In this document: piece by piece, positions 19,420-29,014 of the stretch
How the letters are laid out: the number at the start of each line of letters is the position of its first letter
How positions within the stretch are numbered: position 1 is the first letter of the stretch
DNA from: Spirosoma telluris
Lineage (GTDB): Bacteria > Bacteroidota > Bacteroidia > Cytophagales > Spirosomataceae
Direction: 5' to 3'
DNA: 64,000 bases
Assembly (NCBI GenBank): GCA_003259005.1
Contig: QLII01000001.1
Location: 1,798,001-1,862,000 of the forward strand
Made by a program: the position numbers and the translations under genes
Notes under the pieces: model-generated
The model's database searches: none
What the model was told of the DNA's origin: nothing
What the model saw: only the letters and a program-made list of their open reading frames with translations

Positions 19420-20568
19420 CTAAAGCAGAAAAGGACGAGGACTAAACGACAACACAAAGATAATCAGAGCAATCCAGCCCAATACTTGTCGTTTTAGATC
19501 GAGAGGCTCGTCTAGCTGGGTTTCTGGATGATAGATGCCTAAAAAACGGCCAAGCACAAATACGAACACGAGAAAACCAGAATACCCTTCAATATCAGGC
19601 CGTATCCATGATACGACAAATTGGGCTGCCACAACACTGAGCGTAATAAGTAGGGAGGTCATCCGGTTTTCGCTAATGCGCGAAAATGCCAGAAACAGGA
19701 AACCCACATATAGCGCAAAATAACCTAGTAGTTCAAAAAAAGCCTCATCCGTAGGTACCGCAAAATCAGTGGGTTTGTAGGAGCCTAATCCGGCATAAAA
19801 AGCGAAGAGGATAAACAACGTAGGCGCTACCCATTGAAACCGTTTGCGCCCGATGAGCCCATAGAGAATATGCCCCCATCTAACTGACCAATGGGAATCA
19901 GGTTGAGCGATGTAAAAAACAACGCCAGATAGCCTGCCATTACATAAGGATAATGGACCATCTCGTAGGGGTGCGGCACACGGGCAGGGTCCGCAACGTA
20001 GGTTTTAAAGAAGTGAAAGAGCAAGTTATCCCCTAGGCCAACGGCAGCACCTTCGGGCAGATTCTGGTAAGCATATTTCCCGTAATCAAGACCCCACTTA
20101 GCATATTCGGGGTGAATCGTGAAGATGAACTCCGGGGCGGCAGGTGCGAAAAGGCATACCACAAGACAACGAGTGCCAAAACAAATCCGGCCAATGCCCC
20201 GCTATACCAATATCAAAATATTTCCGACGGCTACTAATGTAATCCTTGATCCGTATAAAAGCTCCTAGGGTGCCAATACTCTGTCCGATCCCTAACCAGA
20301 GCGGAATATAATAGGGTAAAGTAACCTTAACCTTATTCGCTTTTGCGGTAAAGTAGTGACCAAATTCATGCACCGTCAAAATAGCCAGGAAGGGTATCGA
20401 AAACTGAAATCCAGCCAAAAACTCCGACCAGCCCAGGGGATGTGGTACGCCCTCAAACGGAATAAACAGGCTTCCGAACATCCATTCGGCTCCAGCAAGG
20501 GTGGTGGTAATGAGGGTAATTAAAAAAAGACCTCCGTGCAGGAGGTAAGTCTTTGTACGTTGATTCAT
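19420..20568 (-). CDS. Site-2-type membrane metalloprotease (M50), frame interrupted three times
   Basis: Integral membrane zinc protease of 383 residues after repair. HExxH motif VHEFGHYF lies in an early membrane helix; the third-ligand motif QLDGGHILYG near the middle is restored by adding one base to the run 19873-19877. Two further one-base losses (20134-20137 and about 20195-20200) interrupt the loop GPLAGFVLAL to EFIFTIHPEY. At least six membrane segments are visible. ATG 20568 starts MNQRTKTYLL. Family members cut membrane-bound substrates such as anti-sigma factors, but no target is indicated here. Genuine inactivation is possible if the indels are real. Confidence 0.8.
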
Positions 20569-20574
20569 AAGTGT

Positions 20575-20652
20575 AATGAACAATGAATAATGGATAATGA
20601 ATGACACTCCTGATCATGGATATTATTCATTCTACATTATTCATTATACATT
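20575..20652. repeat. Inverted repeat, GGATAATGAATAAT family, second copy
   Basis: Left part AATGAACAATGAATAATGG (from 20575) faces ATTATTCATTCTACATTAT (20622-20640) and its continuation to 20652. It has the same word set as the element at 12171-12270, 8.3 kb away. It lies between the HAD phosphatase and the M50 gene, both on the minus strand. Confidence 0.7.
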
Positions 20653-20672
20653 CTTTAAGTAGTCCAGAATTG

Positions 20673-21296
20673 TCATCGGGGCTGTACGTGTACGGCCTGA
20701 ATACCTAACGCGGCCGCGCTTTCGATGTTTGCCGCATTGTCATCAAAGAAAGCGGTTTCTTCCGGCACCAAACCGGCTTCGGTCAGAACGTGCTGGTAAA
20801 TTTCGGGAGAGGGTTTCGCTACTTTAACGGCATAGGAATAGAATACACGCTCGAAGAGGTCTTCTAATGTCGGTTGATTGACACTGGTGAGCATGTGGTT
20901 CACTTTCCGAATATGAATGGGGCTTGTATTGCTGAGCAGGAATAGACGATACGTCTGTTTGAGCTCTTTAATACGCTCTATCCGTTCAACGGGCAACTCG
21001 AGCAAAACCGTATTCCATGCCGTATCAATGACTTCATCTGCCCAGCTATCCGAGGTTCCAAAGTCATTTTTCAATAACCGCCGTACATGATCGCGGAAAG
21101 CGCTGTCATCCACCAGACCGGTTTCATACTGCCCAATCAGTTCATGTTGTTGCCAGATTGCCCGGACTTCGTCTTCGGGTAGATTAGCCAACATAGCGAA
21201 ATTCCGAATAGGGGCGGTCAGATCAATCGGGATAATGACATCGCCGAGGTCAAAAATGAGGTTTTTGAGCGTTGAGGTATTGCTGGCAGCGTTCAT
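20673..21296 (-). CDS. HAD-superfamily phosphatase, YihX-like
   Basis: Hydrolase of 207 residues. Motif I reads IFDLGDVIIP, so the second Asp of the usual DxD is Gly, as in the YihX (alpha-glucose-1-phosphatase) branch. Motif II is LLSNTS, motif III Lys is in VAKPSPEIY and motif IV is FFDDNAANIESA. The cap domain sits between motifs I and II. The natural substrate is probably a sugar phosphate, by family only. It may be cotranscribed with the M50 gene downstream, although a palindromic element separates them. Confidence 0.85.
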   Translation of the reverse strand: MNAASNTSTLKNLIFDLGDVIIPIDLTAPIRNFAMLANLPEDEVRAIWQQHELIGQYETGLVDDSAFRDHVRRLLKNDFGTSDSWADEVIDTAWNTVLLELPVERIERIKELKQTYRLFLLSNTSPIHIRKVNHMLTSVNQPTLEDLFERVFYSYAVKVAKPSPEIYQHVLTEAGLVPEETAFFDDNAANIESAAALGIQAVHVQPR

Positions 21297-21418
21297 TTGC
21301 AGTTCCCGGTTGAATGTATCAGTAAACCGGTGGCCAAAGATAGGGGTAGATTGGCAGACAAACTGCGAAAGCTAGTTGAAAACTAGTTGGTAAAGTTGAT
21401 TATCAGGAAACCATCGAA

Positions 21419-22063
21419 TTACCTGGGAGGCTCATTCAACTCACGCAAGCACAGCTTGAGGTCTTCCAGATACTGTCCATATAATCGATGGATGTACCAT
21501 TTCAGCATAAAATAAGTACCAATCACAAAGGCAATGGCAACTATAATAGAAGCAACTGTGAATAAGACAGTTGGATTCTCTGGTAAAGCCGAAAAGGCTG
21601 GATCACGCCTATCATTGGTCACGCCTACATAGAAGCCCACTACCCCACCCAGTATCATGGCGACTGGAACCGAGATCATACAATACCGATAATAGATCCG
21701 AACAAACCGGTCAATAACCTCCACTATATCCTGTAAATAGTGTCGTACAGATCCCGAGGCCTCATTCAGTCGGGTCTTTAGCTGACGGTATTGCCACGTA
21801 AAGGCTACCACCTGAATTATACTTAGAATGACCAGGCCTACTCCCAACCACCGAAAGACATTCGACGACCAGGTAGCCATGACAATAGCCAATACAAGCA
21901 TGATTACTAAGGAAGCGCCAACCTCCCACAACAGGTTTTGCAAAATGCGCTCGATGGCGGTATAAGATCGCTTTCGAAGCATTTCCTCCAGATCGGCCCT
22001 GGATTTGTCAGGAACTTGCTCAAAACGAGACTGATAGAGGGCTTTAAAATCGTCTAGTTCCAT
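21419..22063 (-). CDS. Four-helix membrane protein paired with the ECF sigma factor
   Basis: Protein of 214 residues, not recognised. A charged N-terminal region of about 40 residues (LDDFKALYQSRFEQ...) is followed by four membrane segments in two pairs, with an amphipathic stretch between the pairs and a charged C-terminus. It starts three bases after the sigma-factor stop, so the two are coupled. That context suggests a regulator of the sigma factor, but there is no anti-sigma zinc motif and the first region is too short to identify. The role is inferred from position only. Confidence 0.65.
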   Translation of the reverse strand: MELDDFKALYQSRFEQVPDKSRADLEEMLRKRSYTAIERILQNLLWEVGASLVIMLVLAIVMATWSSNVFRWLGVGLVILSIIQVVAFTWQYRQLKTRLNEASGSVRHYLQDIVEVIDRFVRIYYRYCMISVPVAMILGGVVGFYVGVTNDRRDPAFSALPENPTVLFTVASIIVAIAFVIGTYFMLKWYIHRLYGQYLEDLKLCLRELNEPPR

Positions 22064-22066
22064 CGG

Positions 22067-22551
22067 TTAATGCTGTTGTACGGTTTGCCGAAGTTGTTGC
22101 TTGATCCGATTCATCTTTACCGCTACGTAGTTGGGCGTGATTCCCAATACCTGACCAATGGTTGTATACTCGTAATCATCGAGATAGAGCATCACCACCG
22201 CTTTATCAATCTTTTCTAACTGTCCAATGGCCTGATAGAGTGCGGCAAATTGCTGTTCGGTAGCATCATCAGTCAGTTCAGGGAGTTGAAGTGCATCCTC
22301 AAGCCCATACTGAGCGGCCTCCGTTTTTCACGCCGAAAGTAAGAAATAGCGGTATTTAGCCCGATTTGATAGAGCCAGGTCGTGAACTTAGCCTCCTGCC
22401 GGTAAGTGTTGATGGCTTTCCAGGCATTATGCAGGATTTCCTGAAACAAGTCTTCGCGATCTTCTGGTTTGTCCGCATAGAGGTGACAAACTTTATGAAT
22501 GATTTTCTGATGCTGGCGAATCTGTCGTACAAATTCCTGCTCTGACAACAT
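22067..22551 (-). CDS. ECF-type RNA polymerase sigma factor, frame interrupted
   Basis: Sigma-70 family extracytoplasmic-function factor of 161 residues after repair. Region 2 shows HLYADKPEDREDLFQEILHNAWKA and FTTWLYQIGLNTAI. Region 4 is seen as LEKIDKAVVMLYLDDY followed by the helix-turn-helix TTIGQVLGITPNYVAVKMNRIK. A one-base loss in the T run 22324-22328 separates the two regions; one base restored joins them at RREKTEAA. I chose ATG 22551; a TTG 15 bases upstream is also open. It is followed directly by the membrane protein at 21419-22063. Confidence 0.85.
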
Positions 22552-22657
22552 AAGGAGCGATAGCAAAGAGAGTTCTGTATACGTACTATTGATTCTGAGG
22601 ATTCGTTGATTGTATTGGCCTGAAATTATCGCGCTGGAACCTAATTTCTCTAACTGC

Positions 22658-23828
22658 TCAAACTAGCGAAAGCACTACTTTCTGATTCGTCAAGCTAATT
22701 AGTAACTGATGCCGTAGCCGATCTTCACTACGGATTGGAGCTGCTGGCAACGCGGCTAACCCTTTGGCAACCCATTCATTCACGCGCTCTGCGGGCTCAC
22801 CCTGTGCTCTGGAAAGGGCTGCCCAGAATAGATACACAAACGCCGACGAGAATGCATCCGGCGATGGTTTAATCTTACTCCAGTTGGCCAGGGCCTGTTT
22901 CACATCGCGGTCAATGTAAGCATAAGCAAATGCCAGTTCTTTCCAAATTTCTACTTTCATTAGGGTCGGCTGATCTTCCAGCAATGCTTCTGCCTGCTTC
23001 AGGTGCTCAAAAGCATCGGTTGTTTCCTGCCGATCCAGGTGCCGGTAGTAAGCCATGCTATGGGCAAATAGCTGGAGGGATGGTTGCGGTTCATTCAAGA
23101 GTAATGCTACCTGTTCTGGATTGAGCTTAGCATACGGTTGTCCCGACTGGCTATATACCAGAAGCTCAAGAGTAGCTTGCTCTACAGCCGCTAAATGCCC
23201 TCCACCCATCAGCCGAAAAAAACGAGCCCGATCTGTAAAAAAAGCCCCTGTCTGACCCGGAACAGTCGTTGCCAGAAACAACATACTCGAAAATAGACCA
23301 AAAAGTAAACTGAAACAAACCGCAATTCGGGCAAGCGCGGATGAGTCGGTTGTGAGGGTAAAAGCACCCATATACCCTAACCACAGCGTCAATGCACCCA
23401 TAACTAAGCTAACGATGGGCCTGCCGCCACGATGGCAGCAAACTTATACCGCAGATGCGGCCCTGTTTCAAAGGGGATGGTAGCCGCAATGCCTCCATAC
23501 AACGCAGCATCCCGATTTAGATACCATTGCACACGATCAGTGTCGGGGTTTCGGCGAATGCCCAGCGGCCCACCACCAGAATATGAAATCGGAAGTGAAG
23601 GGCTAGCCCCGTTAGTAAGTGCCCTAACTCATGCACCAAAAGCGCGGCCCACATAGAAACAAAAATCCCCGCTACCTTAGCTGTCTCTTCCCAACCTGAG
23701 CCTGCATGAAGCATATTTTTCAGTACAGCCATCGGGATAGCATTCTGCATAAGTCGGACACCTCCATAGCCAAGGCTTGCGCCTGCCAGCATGGCTAGCA
23801 ACATCTGAAGTATATGTTTCTTTTTCAT
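22658..23828 (-). CDS. HELGH membrane protein with C-terminal helical repeats (M50-like), frame interrupted twice
   Basis: Repaired protein of 390 residues. A zinc-site motif VHELGH lies in the second membrane segment, and a candidate third ligand Asp is in FFTDRARFFRLMGGG, the arrangement of compact M50-type peptidases. Four to five membrane segments are followed by about 190 soluble residues of paired helices that look like TPR units. One-base losses at 23417-23419 and 23567-23568 break the frame; restored, it reads GPLGIRRNPD and VAAGPIVSLVMG. It starts 13 bases after the small membrane protein and probably shares its transcript. Substrate unknown. Confidence 0.75.
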
Positions 23829-23841
23829 GGTTTGCCCAGGC

Positions 23842-24110
23842 TCACAAATGTTTCCAGTATATCAGAGCTATACCAACTATGAGCAGCAGGTGGACAATAA
23901 GCCAGGCCCGTTGCCAAAGCGGACGATTATCCCAGCGCACCGTTTGATCGAAGGGTCAAAAATCAGCGCAATTCCCAGATTAGCCAGGCTATCGTTATAA
24001 GAGCCAGTTATAAACAAATAGAGAGACAATAACACAAATGCCCCATAAGCTATCCGATTTACTGGTGTAGAGATTGGTTTGGCTTTAGCAGGTTGATTCG
24101 TAGGAGACAT
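23842..24110 (-). CDS. Small two-helix membrane protein, frame interrupted
   Basis: Repaired length 89 residues. A basic N-terminus precedes membrane segment 1 (IAYGAFVLLSLYLFITG); the sequence LANLGIALIFDPFDQTVRW follows, and a second segment (WLIVHLLLIVGIALIYW) ends the protein. A one-base loss in the run at 23953-23955 hides the second segment. Not recognised beyond being a conserved-looking membrane protein. It lies directly upstream of the HELGH protein on the same strand and may form a unit with it. Confidence 0.65.
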
Positions 24111-24251
24111 AGCTTTTTCGGTTTATACCTTATTAGTCTCAAACACAGGCCAAATATTACAGGGAATTACATTTTTTTTATGAGATGATGAGCGAATGAT
24201 GCCCTAAACAGATTGGCATCGTGATGAGCACCTAAAAACAACTTGCTCTAT

Positions 24252-24294
24252 TATTAAGAAGCCGCCAGGTGAATCACCTGGCGGCTTCTTAATA
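24252..24294. terminator. Hairpin downstream of accA
   Basis: Perfect 21-base arms (TATTAAGAAGCCGCC... and its complement) around a single central A. It lies 19 bases past the accA stop. No T run follows on the minus strand, so it may act as a 3'-end stabiliser as much as a terminator. Confidence 0.75.
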
Positions 24295-24312
24295 TTTAAT
24301 TGGCACAGCCAA

Positions 24313-25266
24313 TTATTCGATAACAACCCCCATTTCGCAGAACTTCTCAATACGCTGATTGATCCGCTCCTGTGGGTCAATGGCACTGAGTTCGGCGATG
24401 GCTTGCAGGATTACCTCTTTCAGATGGTTCGCCATTTCCTGATGGTCGTTATGCGCACCACCCAGTGGCTCCTCAACAATCTCATCAACCAGTTTATTCA
24501 GTTTCATATCACGGGCTGTTAGCTTCATGGCTTCGGCCGCCTGCTCCTTGAAGTTCCAGCTCCGCCAAAGAATGGTCGAGCAGTTTTCGGGCGAGATAAC
24601 AGAATACCAGGTGTTTTCCAGCATCATTACTTTATCGCCAATGGCAATGCCCAGCGCGCCACCCGATGCACCTTCGCCAATAATGATACAAATGACAGGC
24701 ACGGTTAGCATGAACATTTCTTTCAGATTCCGGGCAATCGCTTCACCCTGACCACGCTCTTCGGCTTCCAGGCCTGGATAGGCGCCCGGCGTATCGATCA
24801 TGGTGATGATGGGCTTATTAAACTTCTCAGCCAGTTTCATCAACCGCAGGGCTTTACGATAGCCCTCCGGGTTGGGCATACCGAAGTTCCGATACTGCCG
24901 CTGCTTGGTGTTACGCCCTTTCTGTTGCCCAATAATCATGACCGTCTGGTCCCCCAGTTCGCAGAAACCACCTACCATCGCTGGATCATCACGAACTGTA
25001 CGATCGCCATGCAGCTCGATGAATTGATTGCACATGAGCGAGATATAATCGAGGGTGTAGGGCCGGTCTGGATGGCGCGATAACTGCACACGCTGCCAGC
25101 GGGTCAGGTTCTGAAAAATCTCCAGCCGCAGTTTATCAATACTCTGCTCCAGAATCGAAACCGCTTCGCTCACATCGACATTACTGGTTTGAGCTAATTT
25201 TTTCGTCTCTTCCAGCCGTGCTTCAAGGTCGGCAATGGGCTTTTCAAAATCGAGGTATGTTCTCAT
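24313..25266 (-). CDS. accA: Acetyl-CoA carboxylase carboxyltransferase subunit alpha
   Basis: Alpha half of the carboxyltransferase that forms malonyl-CoA for fatty-acid synthesis; it works with AccD, which is not in this window. 317 residues, the usual length, uninterrupted. The family sequence [22 protein letters not shown] is present, as are the crotonase-fold oxyanion and CoA-binding parts [17 protein letters not shown] and [16 protein letters not shown]. It stands alone, with a purine/pyrimidine inverted repeat upstream. Confidence 0.95.
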   Translation of the reverse strand: MRTYLDFEKPIADLEARLEETKKLAQTSNVDVSEAVSILEQSIDKLRLEIFQNLTRWQRVQLSRHPDRPYTLDYISLMCNQFIELHGDRTVRDDPAMVGGFCELGDQTVMIIGQQKGRNTKQRQYRNFGMPNPEGYRKALRLMKLAEKFNKPIITMIDTPGAYPGLEAEERGQGEAIARNLKEMFMLTVPVICIIIGEGASGGALGIAIGDKVMMLENTWYSVISPENCSTILWRSWNFKEQAAEAMKLTARDMKLNKLVDEIVEEPLGGAHNDHQEMANHLKEVILQAIAELSAIDPQERINQRIEKFCEMGVVIE

Positions 25267-25279
25267 AAAAAGAGGGAGA

Positions 25280-25353
25280 AAGGAGGAAGGGGAGGAAAGG
25301 GAGAATGGTTTTGGCCCTTCGTCCCGTTTCTCCCTCTCTTCCCTTTACTCCTT
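25280..25353. repeat. Purine-rich inverted repeat
   Basis: A GGAGGAAGGGGAGG-type purine stretch (25280-25305) faces a TCCCTCTCTTCCCTTTACTCC pyrimidine stretch (25327-25353), matching at about 22 of 27 positions. It lies in the gap between the beta-CASP gene and accA and touches the stop of the former. Confidence 0.6.
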
Positions 25354-26796
25354 ATAGGTCAAAACTTTCGCCTTTTTTCGGAATAATTACTTGTGGATAG
25401 CCTTCTTCGGCCAGGGTATCTCTAAACGATTCCATACTCTCATACTCTCCATGAACCAGGAAAATAGATTTGAGTGTTTCCGGCGACTGCATTTTTACAA
25501 AATTAATCAGGTCATTGCGATCTCCATGTCCACTAAACACGTCAATTTTCTCAATGTTAGCCAGCACCTGATGATCTGTCCCTTTGATGCTAAGCGTTTG
25601 TTGACCGTTGAGCAAGCGCCAACCCAGCGTTCCTTCGGCACAATAGCCAATAATGAGAATCGTGGCGTAGGGATTGCTAATATTTTCGGCCACGTGATAT
25701 TCAACCCGACCACCCTGCACCATACCCGATGAGGAAATAATTATACAGGGTTCCCCAAAATTTGAAACGGCCTTGCTGGCTTTCGACGACTCCAGAAACT
25801 GAAAGTTTTCGAAATCGAACAATGTCTCATTCTCCTTAAAGAACTCCTTAGCCTCTCCACTCAGCATCTTCACATGCTGCATATAAATTTTGGAGCTCTC
25901 AAACGCCATCGGACTGTCCGAAAAAACCCGAATGGGCGGAAAATTTCGTTCTGTATAGAGTCGATTAAGTGTGTAAAGAAGTGCCTGAGTACGGCCAACA
26001 CTAAAGGATGGAATGATGAGTCGCCCGGAATGTCGATGCAGGTACGTTGAATAATATCAGCCAGCGCGTCTTCGGGCGACATGGTGTTTTCGTGTAGCCG
26101 GTTGCCGTAGGTGCTTTCGCAAACTAAATAATCAACCGTAGGAACCGTGGCCGGGTCAACTAAAAGTGGGTAATTTTTCCGACCGATATCCCCCGAAAAA
26201 CAGATGCTTTTTCGTTCGCCGTTTTCAGTTACGTTAATAACAATGTGGGCCGCCCCCAGCAGGTGACCCGCCGGAACAAACGTGACGTCTACGCCATCGG
26301 CCACTCTGAATTTTCGATTGAAACCAATGGGAACTACATTTTCCATTGTTTCGCGCACTTGACGATCCAGAAACAAATCTTTCTGCATCTGTACCTGACG
26401 ATCCTTCACGCGCTGTTTCTTACTGGCATTCAGCTCATTAATTCGCTTTTGATTGAGCGATGCGGCATCTTTAAGCAGCACGTTGGTAAGGGCAAAGGTA
26501 GGTTCTGTACACAGAATCTGTCCCTCATAGCCTTCCCGAAACAGATTGGGCAGATTACCTGAGTGGTCTACATGGGCATGTGTCAGTAGAACCAGATTAA
26601 TACTTGAAGCCTCAAAAGGGAAAAATCCCGGATGAGTAACGGCGGGGGCCGTCTGACCGTTCGAACTGGCCTCTCTTGGCCCGGATCGTTCCATGTCCGA
26701 GCCACAGTCAATCAGGATGCGGTAATCATCCTCCAGTTCCAGCAGGTACATACTACCTGTTACTTGCCGGGCTGCCCCCAGAAATGATAATTTCAT
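25352..26796 (-). CDS. Metallo-beta-lactamase/beta-CASP protein, RNA-nuclease type, frame interrupted
   Basis: Repaired length 481 residues. Zinc motif LTHAHVDHSGNLP at about residue 70, further His in GHLLGAAHIV, Asp in FSGDIGR, then the beta-CASP region and the final VHGEYESM and GYPQVIIP motifs. This is the YSH1/CPSF-like branch of exo/endoribonucleases. A one-base loss at 26024-26026 splits it; restored, it reads IPGRLIIPSFSVGRTQALLY. The motif set supports an RNA-processing role, though related enzymes act on other esters. It stands alone. Confidence 0.83.
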
Positions 26797-26929
26797 GCGT
26801 ACAACTTTAACTAATCAATATCGTATGTTCGATGATTTGTGAAGGATGGCTTAAGGCAAGTTTGGTGGTGTGAATTCCGTAAGTTTGCAAAAGTACGAAA
26901 TACCCATCGAATCGCCTAACTGTTACCAA

Positions 26930-28475
26930 ATGCGCATTATTCCCCGTTCTGCGGCTTTTTTGTCATTCATTTTGCCAGCTTGTTTACTTGCTTATTACGC
27001 ACCTTCCAACGCGCTATCTCAGTCAACACGACCTGTTGATTCGCTGGCTACCCAGCATCTGATGAGTCTTGTCGAATCGTTTCAGGCTGGCCCGGCTACG
27101 CGCTTTGGAACGGTTGCACTTTCGGTTCGGCGAGTGCGTGATAGTGAAGAAGTCATTGGCTATAATGCCCGGATGAGCTTACCCTCTGCCTCCACCCTGA
27201 AACTCATTACAACAGCTACAGCACTAGCGGTATTAGGTAGCAATTATACCTATACTACAACGCTTGAATACGATGGTACGATTAAAGATAGTGTGCTAAC
27301 TGGTAATCTCTATATCCGTGGCACTGGCGATCCCTCCCTGGGAAGCTGGCGGTTTACCAGCTATCCCGATTTAACAGCCCTGCTTAAAAGCTGGACAGAA
27401 GCCGTCAAATCAGCCGGTATACGTCGGATTCAGGGCATGGTGGTGGGTGACGCCAGTTTGTATGATGACCTTACGACACCAGATACCTGGCCTTTTGGCG
27501 ATTTGGGTAACTATTACGGAGCCAGTCTGAGCGCATTAAATATCAATGAAAATCTGTTTCGTGTATTTTTCAGACCGGGCAAAACAGTGGGGCTCCCACC
27601 ACTGTCCTTCGCACCGATCCCCCTTTACCCTATCTTAACTTTCGGAACACCGTAACAACCGATGCCGCCAATACGGGTGACCAGGTTAATATTTATGGTG
27701 TTCCTTTCATGAATCAACAGTGGTTAACGGGCAAAGTGCCAATGGGCGAACCAGCCAATGAGTTCAGCGTAAAAGGTGCCTTACCCGACCCGGCTTATTT
27801 TGCCGCCTATGCTCTCCAGAATCAGTTGATCCAAACGAATATAACCGTTAGCAGTCCACCGGTTTCGATTGGTGGAGGCTTACCAAACACGATCTCATCG
27901 ACTGGCAAACGAACCATTCTCAATCAGCACAAATCCCCAATCCTGACCGATTTAGTACAACAAACTAATTTCCAGAGCATTAACCTATATGCAGAAGCTC
28001 TTTTACGCACAACAGCGCTGGCTCTTAACAAAAATGTGAAATCGACAAGTGCCAGCCTGGAGGCATTGACGCTATTCTGGAAGACGAAAGGGTTAATGTA
28101 GATGGGTTTCGCATTCGGGATGGGAGTGGCTTATCGACAGTGGGGGCACTCACCGCCGATAATATGACCGGTATTCTGAGCGCCATGGGTCGAGAAAAAG
28201 CCTTCCCGCAATTCTACGAAACCATTCCGGTAGTGGGGCAAACGGGCACCGTGCGAACGCTGGCGCGCGGTACAGCGGCAGCGGGCAACATTCGGGCGAA
28301 AAGCGGCTCTATCGAAGGCGTTAGAGCATATGCCGGGTATTTTACCGCTTCCGACGGGGAGCAAATGAGCTTCTGTATATTGGTTAACAAATTCACCCCT
28401 GGTCAAAGTCGTACCGTGACGAATGAACTGGAAAAGATTTTTGTAGGCTTGATTGGATTGAAGGGAGGTAATTAG
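26930..28475 (+). CDS. dacB: D-alanyl-D-alanine carboxypeptidase/endopeptidase, PBP4 type (S13), frame interrupted twice
   Basis: Periplasmic peptidoglycan-trimming enzyme, 515 residues after repair. A signal peptide at the N-terminus is followed by the nucleophile motif SASTLK (about residue 86), then a long inserted domain, the SxN-type region DGSGLS and the KSG motif in RAKSGSIEGVRAYAGYF. One-base losses at 27589-27592 and 28062-28063 interrupt the frame; restored, it reads VGAPTTVLRTDPP and EGIDAILEDERV. ATG 26930 begins the signal peptide; the GTG at 26870 gives an unlikely charged extension. The stop codon lies inside the 68-bp palindrome. Confidence 0.86.
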
Positions 28476-28537
28476 TGAAGTGGGTTGAGTAAGTGCAGTG
28501 GGTACCCACTGCACTTACTCAACCCACTTCACTAATT
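28470..28537. repeat. Perfect 68-bp palindrome
   Basis: Two 34-base halves are exactly complementary with no loop, centred on GGTACC at 28501-28506. Each half is built of degenerate repeats of AGTGxAGTxxGT. It spans the dacB stop and ends 12 bases before the stop of the convergent response regulator, so it may end both transcripts. A looser relative is at 30485-30565. Confidence 0.9.
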
Positions 28538-28549
28538 GACTTACTCCAC

Positions 28550-29014
28550 TTATTTACCTTCCTCGTGTTCGCAAATGGTCACGACATTGAACCAGTACTG
28601 ACCAATAGCTTTCGTTACCTCGCTGAGTCGCTGGAACGTTGGGGGCTTGGTAATGAAGCTGTTGGCACCATTGAAGTACGATGTTTCAACATCGTCCTTA
28701 GCGTCTGAAGTGGTCAGAACGACAATAGGAATATGCCGAAACTGCTCGTCGGCTTTGATTTCACGAAGCGCTTCCCGGCCGTCTTTGCGAGGCATATTCA
28801 AATCCAGCAGAATTAGTTCTGGCAATGAATGATCAGCCTCGGCATACCGTCCTTTGTAAGTCAGAAAATCCATCAAGTCCTCTCCGTCTTCAGCAAACGA
28901 AATACGGCTAGCCGGATAATGTTGATGAAATGCCTCGCGCGTCAGATAACGATCATCTTCGTCATCATCAACGAGCAGGATATGAATAAGTTTCGGCGGA
29001 ATTTGGTCTGTCAT
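28550..29014 (-). CDS. Rcp1-like response regulator
   Basis: Single receiver domain of 154 residues. The acidic pocket is in ILLVDDDEDDR, the phospho-acceptor Asp in LILLDLNMPRKDG, the Thr in VLTTSD and the conserved Lys in SFITKPP. There is no output domain, so it probably passes phosphate on or binds a partner. Its start lies inside the 3' end of the upstream kinase gene (47-base overlap), which ties the two together. I chose ATG 29014; the longer open frame upstream merely reads through the kinase. Confidence 0.9.
   Translation of the reverse strand: MTDQIPPKLIHILLVDDDEDDRYLTREAFHQHYPASRISFAEDGEDLMDFLTYKGRYAEADHSLPELILLDLNMPRKDGREALREIKADEQFRHIPIVVLTTSDAKDDVETSYFNGANSFITKPPTFQRLSEVTKAIGQYWFNVVTICEHEEGK

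Noticed and set aside
26870..26929. GTG start 60 bases before the dacB ATG
   Set aside because: It would add a polar stretch before the signal peptide, which starts cleanly at the ATG at 26930.
28485..28560. CRISPR-like array from repeated AGTGCAGT words
   Set aside because: No constant repeats with unique spacers; the words are degenerate and arranged as a palindrome. No cas genes lie nearby.
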